This document shows positions 6,043 to 7,360 of a stretch of DNA of 7,360 bases, piece after piece (the first letter of the stretch is position 1; the number at the start of each line of letters is the position of its first letter). The translations under genes and the position numbers were made by a program. The notes beneath the pieces were generated by a model. That model ran no database searches. It worked only from the letters and a program-made list of their open reading frames with translations, and was not told the origin of the DNA. Origin of the DNA: Methylococcaceae bacterium (GTDB taxonomy: Bacteria > Pseudomonadota > Gammaproteobacteria > Methylococcales > Methylomonadaceae); the NCBI GenBank assembly GCA_021647145.1, contig JAKIVF010000146.1, positions 1 through 7,360 of the forward strand, written 5' to 3'.

Positions 6043-6097
6043 GGTTTCCACGTTCTTCTTAACTTAAAAGTAGTGTCGCTCTGCGTGGAAACTATCT
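6039..6097. repeat. Long inverted repeat (hairpin) in the copA leader
   Basis: GATGGTTTCCACG (6040-6052) pairs with CGTGGAAACTATC (6084-6096), 12 Watson-Crick pairs and one G-T/U pair in 13. An outer A-T pair (6039/6097) extends the stem to 14 bp. The loop is 31 bases, and the 3' arm runs into TTTT. It could be an RNA leader structure, a weak terminator or attenuator, or the remnant ends of a tiny mobile element. Confidence 0.6.
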
Positions 6098-6146
6098 TTT
6101 AGTAGGTTATTTATTGCGAGTTGCCTTAAACCCGTTGTCAACAAAA

Positions 6147-6153
6147 AAGGAAG
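6147..6153 (+). promoter_or_regulatory. Ribosome-binding site of copA
   Basis: The purine-rich AAGGAAG lies 5 bases before ATG 6159 and fixes the start. It is the best Shine-Dalgarno sequence in the window, in contrast to the two methyltransferase genes. Confidence 0.7.
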
Positions 6154-6158
6154 ATAAC

Positions 6159-7360
6159 ATGTCTGAATTAATATTACCTGCTGAGAGAACTGTTTCAGCA
6201 TCTCGCCGTCGTTTTGTAAAAGGCCTGGCTGCTGGAGGTGCGATGTTAGGCTTGGGTCTTACCCCGCAACTAAGTCAATCCGCTAGCAATAAGTCTAGCA
6301 TCGCCCCGCAACTTCTACGTGGAACACGTTTTGATCTGACCTACACTCCACTACCCGTTAACTTTACCGGCAAAGAACGCTATGCTACTGCCATTAACGG
6401 TTCAGTACCTGCGCCAACTCTCCGCTGGCGTGAAGGAGATACCATTACTCTGAAGGTGACTAATCACCTTGCAGAAGATACTTCCATCCATTGGCATGGA
6501 CTTATTTTGCCCAGTTCCCAAGATGGTGTACCCTTTGTTAGTGAAAATTTTAAAGGGATCAAACCCGGTGAGACGTTTACTTATCGTTTCCCTCTTAAAC
6601 AAAGTGGTACTTATTGGTATCACAGTCACTCAGGATTTCAAGAACCCACGGGGGCTTATGGCGCGATTATCATCGATCCGAAAGAACCTGACCCTGTCAG
6701 TTTTGACCGTGACTATGTTGTATTACTGTCTGATTGGAGTGATGAAGACCCTAGCACTATTTACCATAAATTAAAAAAATCCAGTGATTATTATAATTTT
6801 CGCCAACGTACATTGAGTGATGCATTTGATGATATAACCGAACTGGGGTGGAGAAAATTTTGGCAGCAGCGAGGCATGTGGAACGAATCACGGATGTCAG
6901 ACCGTGATATTTCTGATGTTACTGGCTATACGTATACCTATCTGATGAATGGTGCTACCCCCGCAGAGGGTTGGCTCGGCCTATTCAAAAAGGGTGAAAA
7001 AGTACGTTTACGGTTTATAAATGGTTCATCCATGACGTTTTTCGATGTGCGTATTCCTGGTTTAAAAATGACCGTAGTGGCAGCCGATGGTCAAAATATT
7101 GAGCCCGTGACGGTTGAAGAATTTGGCTTTGGTGTTGGGGAAACATACGATGTAATTGTTGAGCCAGAAGATGATAGAGCCTATACACTTTTCGCACAGT
7201 CTATTGACCGTTCAGGGTATGCTTTAGGTACATTGACCCCAGATCCTGCCTTAAAAGCGGAAATACCACAAATGGATGAAGCACCTATCCTGAAACATAC
7301 TGATATGGGTATGAATATGGCGGGAATGAAGCATAGTGATCATAATATGGCTGCTATGAA
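6159..7360 (+). CDS. copA: CopA/PcoA-type multicopper oxidase, N-terminal 400 residues (3' end outside window)
   Basis: This is a periplasmic copper-resistance protein that oxidises Cu(I) or binds excess copper. The frame is open from ATG 6159 to the window edge. A twin-arginine signal, SRRRFVKG (15-22) followed by a hydrophobic Ala/Gly/Leu stretch to about residue 42, predicts export of the folded enzyme by Tat. The first cupredoxin domain has HWHG (111-114) and YWYHSHSG (152-159), two of the four copper-ligand motifs. The other two (C-terminal HPxHxHG- and HCHxxxH-type) should lie beyond the window. The second domain contains YTYLMNGATPAEGW (259-272) and the CopA-typical VAADGQNIEPV. Residues 383-400 begin a Met/His-rich copper-binding region (DMGMNMAGMKHSDHNMAAM). 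Relatives are about 580-620 aa, so roughly two thirds is visible. It has a strong ribosome-binding site and its own long leader. Confidence 0.95.
   Translation, partial: MSELILPAERTVSASRRRFVKGLAAGGAMLGLGLTPQLSQSASNKSSIAPQLLRGTRFDLTYTPLPVNFTGKERYATAINGSVPAPTLRWREGDTITLKVTNHLAEDTSIHWHGLILPSSQDGVPFVSENFKGIKPGETFTYRFPLKQSGTYWYHSHSGFQEPTGAYGAIIIDPKEPDPVSFDRDYVVLLSDWSDEDPSTIYHKLKKSSDYYNFRQRTLSDAFDDITELGWRKFWQQRGMWNESRMSDRDISDVTGYTYTYLMNGATPAEGWLGLFKKGEKVRLRFINGSSMTFFDVRIPGLKMTVVAADGQNIEPVTVEEFGFGVGETYDVIVEPEDDRAYTLFAQSIDRSGYALGTLTPDPALKAEIPQMDEAPILKHTDMGMNMAGMKHSDHNMAAM

Larger units (their letters stand above)
5893..6158. other. Leader/intergenic region upstream of copA
   Basis: This is 266 bases without a confident gene. 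It holds a GGTT-AC-AACC palindrome (5917-5926), a 24-codon open frame at 5951-6022 with no ribosome-binding site, a direct repeat AGACGCA at 6001-6007 and 6013-6019, an ACA-N4-TGT site at 6029-6038 and a long hairpin at 6039-6097. I found no clear terminator for the preceding gene and no convincing -35/-10 pair for copA. Confidence 0.5.

Noticed and set aside
6075..6092. GTCGCTCTGCGTGGAAAC resembles part of a type I-C CRISPR repeat
   Set aside because: It occurs once, with no second repeat unit or spacer pattern anywhere in the window. The likeness is superficial.
6469..6774. Open frames of 101 aa (plus) and 75 aa (minus, 6402-6629) within copA
   Set aside because: They are shadows of the copA frame, which carries all the recognisable multicopper oxidase motifs.

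Overview
The window is an AT-rich stretch of proteobacterial DNA, most likely from a gammaproteobacterium. The signs are a TonB-dependent receptor tail, a CusR/CopR-type regulator, a CmoA-like enzyme and a Tat-exported CopA-type multicopper oxidase. No lineage can be fixed from sequence alone. The main content is a copper-response locus read entirely on the plus strand and interrupted at its 5' side by an insertion sequence.

Layout: (1) bases 2-451 hold the C-terminal end of a TonB-dependent outer-membrane receptor. (2) Bases 452-646 are non-coding. (3) About 647-2040 is an insertion sequence with a 417-aa DD35E transposase, near-identical inverted ends and an extra copy of the end motif inside its left end. 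Its right end lies only 11-21 bp before the next start codon. (4) Bases 2052-4170 are a two-component system in which regulator and kinase genes overlap by 20 bp. Both resemble CusRS/CopRS/PcoRS, which sense periplasmic copper or silver. (5) A CopR/CusR-type operator, TGACA-AAAT-TGTAAT, overlaps the kinase stop codon. A TATAAT lies about 33 bp downstream of it, ahead of the next transcription unit. (6) Bases 4321-5082 encode a polytopic membrane methyltransferase (ICMT/PEMT-like) and 5149-5892 a soluble SAM enzyme closely resembling CmoA (carboxy-SAM synthase). (7) A 266-bp leader with a long hairpin and a weaker operator-like site precedes (8) the multicopper oxidase copA, which begins at 6159 and runs off the window after 400 codons.

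Reading as a system: the sensor kinase would detect periplasmic copper and phosphorylate the regulator. The regulator would act on the operator at 4168-4182, and perhaps a weaker site near 6029, to switch on the methyltransferase pair and CopA, which oxidises or binds copper in the periplasm. The unusual point is that two SAM-linked enzymes sit between the sensor and the oxidase. One of them belongs to a family normally devoted to tRNA wobble-base modification and has no cmoB next to it in this window. The insertion sequence has probably separated copRS from its original promoter.
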